Shown here: positions 5,226 through 7,808 of the stretch, piece by piece
Position numbering within the stretch: position 1 is the first letter of the stretch
How the letters are laid out: every line of letters begins with the position of its first letter
Origin: Deltaproteobacteria bacterium
GTDB taxonomy: Bacteria > Desulfobacterota > Desulfovibrionia > Desulfovibrionales > Desulfovibrionaceae
NCBI GenBank assembly: GCA_020861205.1
Contig: JAJBSY010000366.1
Coordinates: 1-7,808 of the forward strand
DNA: 7,808 bases
Direction of reading: 5' to 3'
The notes under the pieces: model-generated
Told to the model about the DNA's origin: nothing
Seen by the model: the letters and a program-made list of their open reading frames with translations, nothing else
Database searches by the model: none
Translations under genes and position numbers: made by a program

Positions 5226-7523
5226 ATGATGGCAAAAAAGAAAAATGCGTCAAAGGGCGATTCGGCCGGATCCTTCCGGGATGAAGCGCTGTCCGCCTCC
5301 CTGTTGGAAAATGTTATGCGCGAGGTCCGCAAGCCTTTGCGCCTTGACGACTTTCTCCGCATCCTGGCGCTGCCCAGGCGGTGGAAAAAGGATCTTGATC
5401 TCTACCTGCACGACCTTACCGAGTCGGGCCGCGCCATCCGCCTCGGAGGCGGGGCATACGCCCTGGCTGCATCCCTGAAAAAAGCGACGGGCGTTCTCGC
5501 CATGCAGCGGTCCGGCGTCGGGTTCGTGAAACGTGATCCTCCCGGCCAGGGAGACGTTTTCATCGCGCCCCCGCATGTGGGGTCCGCCTGGCATGGCGAC
5601 CGGGTTGCGGTCGCGATTTTCCCGGGCCGTCATGGCAAGAATCCGGACGGCCGCGTGACGGAAGTGCTCGAACGCGCGGTAAAGGAACTGCCCGCCCGCG
5701 TTGTGCGAAACCTCAAGAACGGCAAGAGCCTTTGCGAGCCCATGGATGCCCGCATCCCGGTCATGTTCCTGGTGGACGTTTCCTCCCTCGTCCGGGTTCC
5801 GTCCCGCGATTCCCTCCTCCAAATCAGGCCGGAAGAGGCGGAAGGGCCGGAACTCTGGACGGCGAAAGCCCTGGCTTTGCTTGGGGACGAGTACGATACG
5901 GCCGTTCAGGAGGAACTGGTCAAGGCGAACCATGCCATACCCCGCGCGTTTCCTCCCGCGGCCCTCAAGGAAGCCGCGGCCTTTCCGCCGGATCCGGCTG
6001 CCGGGAGTTTTGACGGCAGGCGCGATCTGTCGCGTCTGCCCTTTGTGACCATTGACGGCGCTTCGGCCAAGGATTTTGACGACGCCGTCTACGTGGAAAA
6101 GAAACGGGGCGGCTACACGCTGTACGTGGCCATCGCGGACGTGGCCCATTATGTCAGGCCCAAGAGCGCGCTAGATGACGAAGCCTTCCTGCGCGGCAAT
6201 TCCTACTACTTTCCCCGTTCCGTGGAGCCGATGCTCCCCGAGGCTCTCTCCAACGGGCTGTGCAGCCTGAATCCCCACGTTCCCCGGCTGGTGATGGTCG
6301 CGGAGATGTTTTTTTCCGCCAGGGGGGTGCCATCACAGGAACAATTCTATCCCGCCGTCATCACGAGCAGCGCCCGGCTGACGTATGACCAGGTGTACGA
6401 GGGCCTGATTCTGCGGCGGGAAGAAGCCAGGCGACATTTTGCGGCCAATGTGCCCATGCTGGAGCAGGCCCTGGCTTTGGCGCACATCCTCGCCGACGCC
6501 AGGAAGGCGCGCGGCAGCCTTGATTTCGACCTGCCCGAGCCGGAGGGCGTGTTTGACGACGCGGGCCGCCTGCTCCGGCTGGTGCCCCGCGTAACCCATT
6601 TCGCGCACAAACTGATCGAGGAATTCATGGTGGCGGCCAACGAGGCCGTGGCCCGGTTCCTGACCGCCAAAGAGGAGCCGTTGCTGTACCGGGTCCATCC
6701 CGCGCCGGACCCTGAAAAGCTGCGCAACCTTTTCACCGTTCTGGCGGCTACCGGGCTGTTGCCGCCTTCCATGGCGGCAGGCGCGGCGCGAGGTGCGGCG
6801 GCGCCGACCCCCGGCCAGCTTCAAGCCATCCTGGACGGCGCCAGGGGGACGCCCCACGAATACCTTGTCAGCCGGGTAGCCCTGCGCGCCATGATGCAGG
6901 CGGGATATTCCCCGGAACTTGGCGGCCATTTCGGCCTGGCGTCGGAGTGTTACTGCCATTTCACCTCCCCCATCAGGCGGTATGCGGACCTCGTCGTGCA
7001 CCGCTCGCTCAAGGCCGCGCTGAACAGCCCGGACAAGTCGCGGCTGCCGGGGCGCAAGAGTATGCAAGCCGTCGCGGACCATATCAACGCGACCGAACGG
7101 ACGGCCATGGAAGCCGAACGCGAAATTTACCGCCGCCTGGGCGTCCTGTACATGAACGAGCATGTGGGCGATACGTTTTCCGGGGTTGTCTCGGGGTTGA
7201 CGGAATTCGGGATATTCGTGGAAACGGGCGAGACAATGACCGAAGGCATGGTCCGGCTGGCGTCGATGGACGACGATTTTTACGTCTACCATCCCGAACG
7301 CCAGGAATTGCGCGGGGAGCGGACCGGCCGTTCCTACCGTCTCGGCCAGGAAGTTTCCGTCACCGTCACGGACGTGAGCATGGCCCGGCTGGAAATCAAC
7401 CTCGCCTTCGCGCGCAATGAAACGGACGAACGTACGAAGAGGCCCGCCAAAACGCGGCGGTCCGTGACGAACGGGAAACGGCAAAAGCGTGCGGGAAAAG
7501 AGGCAAAAGGCGGCCGGCGGTAG
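5226..7523 (+). CDS. rnr: Ribonuclease R (RNase II/RNB family 3'-5' exoribonuclease)
   Basis: A processive 3'-to-5' hydrolytic exoribonuclease able to degrade structured RNA, acting in mRNA turnover, rRNA quality control and tmRNA-linked decay in E. coli. The 765-residue protein shows the full RNase R order: N-terminal winged-helix region (about 23-82), two cold-shock-like domains (about 87-225, with GVLAMQRSGVGFVKRD at 89-104), RNB catalytic domain (about 268-600), S1 domain (about 647-728) and a Lys/Arg-rich tail (733-765). The metal-binding aspartates are intact in IDGASAKDFDDAVY: Asp277, Asp283, Asp285 and Asp286, with the same spacing as in E. coli RNase R. The late RNB motif TSPIRRYADLVVHR is at 580-593. 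The helix-turn-helix region and basic tail argue for RNase R over RNase II. Two ATGs stand side by side at 5226 and 5229, and either could be the start. Confidence 0.97.
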   Translation: MMAKKKNASKGDSAGSFRDEALSASLLENVMREVRKPLRLDDFLRILALPRRWKKDLDLYLHDLTESGRAIRLGGGAYALAASLKKATGVLAMQRSGVGFVKRDPPGQGDVFIAPPHVGSAWHGDRVAVAIFPGRHGKNPDGRVTEVLERAVKELPARVVRNLKNGKSLCEPMDARIPVMFLVDVSSLVRVPSRDSLLQIRPEEAEGPELWTAKALALLGDEYDTAVQEELVKANHAIPRAFPPAALKEAAAFPPDPAAGSFDGRRDLSRLPFVTIDGASAKDFDDAVYVEKKRGGYTLYVAIADVAHYVRPKSALDDEAFLRGNSYYFPRSVEPMLPEALSNGLCSLNPHVPRLVMVAEMFFSARGVPSQEQFYPAVITSSARLTYDQVYEGLILRREEARRHFAANVPMLEQALALAHILADARKARGSLDFDLPEPEGVFDDAGRLLRLVPRVTHFAHKLIEEFMVAANEAVARFLTAKEEPLLYRVHPAPDPEKLRNLFTVLAATGLLPPSMAAGAARGAAAPTPGQLQAILDGARGTPHEYLVSRVALRAMMQAGYSPELGGHFGLASECYCHFTSPIRRYADLVVHRSLKAALNSPDKSRLPGRKSMQAVADHINATERTAMEAEREIYRRLGVLYMNEHVGDTFSGVVSGLTEFGIFVETGETMTEGMVRLASMDDDFYVYHPERQELRGERTGRSYRLGQEVSVTVTDVSMARLEINLAFARNETDERTKRPAKTRRSVTNGKRQKRAGKEAKGGRR

Positions 7524-7542
7524 TCTTGCGTAACGCGCGCGG

Positions 7543-7579
7543 AACGGGTACACCCTGTTGCCGTGGCGGCGCGGTTTTT
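7543..7579 (+). terminator. Weak candidate terminator after rnr
   Basis: AACGGG (7543-7548) pairs with CCTGTT (7554-7559) around a five-base loop, with one G-U pair. A second very small stem, CCGT (7561-7564) with GCGG (7571-7574), runs directly into TTTTT (7575-7579). Together they could end rnr transcription, but each stem is weak. The downstream gene starts at 7602. Confidence 0.3.
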
Positions 7580-7601
7580 ATTCCGTTCAATTCAGGTTGT
7601 C

Positions 7602-7808
7602 ATGGAAAAGCAGAACCTTAAAAAACAACTTACCGTCAGGCAACTGGGCCCCGAGGACACCGATCAGTTCAACCGTTTGCTCCGGTACGTCTTTCAGGTC
7701 ACGAACGAGGAACTCCTGCGAAGCGGGTACGAAGACGGCGAACTGGTCCGCTCGAAGCAGCCTCTCCTGGAAAGGGCGGACACCTTCGGCTGGTTCAAGG
7801 GGGACGAT
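7602..7808 (+). CDS. GNAT-family N-acetyltransferase, Eis-like (5' part, runs off the window)
   Basis: The first 69 codons of a gene that continues past the right edge. The peptide begins with a strand (LTVRQLGPED, 10-19) and then a helix and loop typical of Eis-type acetyltransferases: FNRLLRYVFQVTNEELL (23-39), then EDGELVRSKQPLLERA (44-59) and the strand FGWFKGD (62-68). This resembles the opening of Eis-like GNAT proteins, which transfer acetyl groups from acetyl-CoA to amines; Eis itself acetylates aminoglycosides and protein lysines, but substrates of most relatives are unknown. The acetyl-CoA-binding motif and the C-terminal sterol-carrier-like domain would lie beyond the window. ATG 7602 is the first start in the frame, with only AGG five bases upstream. 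It lies 78 bases after rnr, with weak terminator-like structures between. Confidence 0.75.
   Translation, partial: MEKQNLKKQLTVRQLGPEDTDQFNRLLRYVFQVTNEELLRSGYEDGELVRSKQPLLERADTFGWFKGDD

Noticed and set aside
6333..7553. Minus-strand open frame of 406 codons opposite rnr
   Set aside because: It lies fully antisense to the RNB and S1 domains of a certain gene; its His/Arg/Gly-rich translation has no family signature.

Overview
The window is an ordinary chromosomal stretch of a GC-rich Gram-negative bacterium. The signs are a lipoprotein signal with a lipobox, a HlyD/EmrA-type periplasmic adaptor, and a WaaG-like glycosyltransferase of the kind used for lipopolysaccharide. The style of the short TPR lipoprotein with a Cys-rich tail and of the glycosyltransferase recalls Desulfovibrionaceae, but that placement is an impression and not proven here.

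Layout. The left part (1-2095) reads leftward. It holds a family-4 glycosyltransferase (95-1258, possibly starting further upstream) and an unrecognised protein (1592-2095). The reading frame of that protein seems to continue, after a one-base slip in an A-rich tract, to 1441. Between the two genes lies a stretch with two small palindromes. An AT-rich divergent intergenic region (2096-2272) carries the promoters and a clear minus-oriented intrinsic terminator.

The right part (2273-7808) reads rightward: a TPR lipoprotein, an orphan HlyD-like membrane fusion protein, gpsA (glycerol-3-phosphate dehydrogenase), rnr (ribonuclease R), and the 5' end of an Eis-like GNAT acetyltransferase that runs off the window. 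Terminator-like hairpins of varying quality separate most of these genes. They are therefore probably several short transcription units and not one operon.

The genes do not form one obvious pathway. Several concern the envelope (glycosyltransferase, lipoprotein, adaptor, and phospholipid precursor synthesis by GpsA), and rnr is RNA housekeeping. I found no CRISPR array, transposase, phage gene, tRNA, rRNA or defence/toxin system. The best leads are the apparent frameshift at about 1603-1616, the terminator in the leader of the minus-strand hypothetical gene, and the palindromic, possibly dispersed repeats on both sides of the glycosyltransferase gene.
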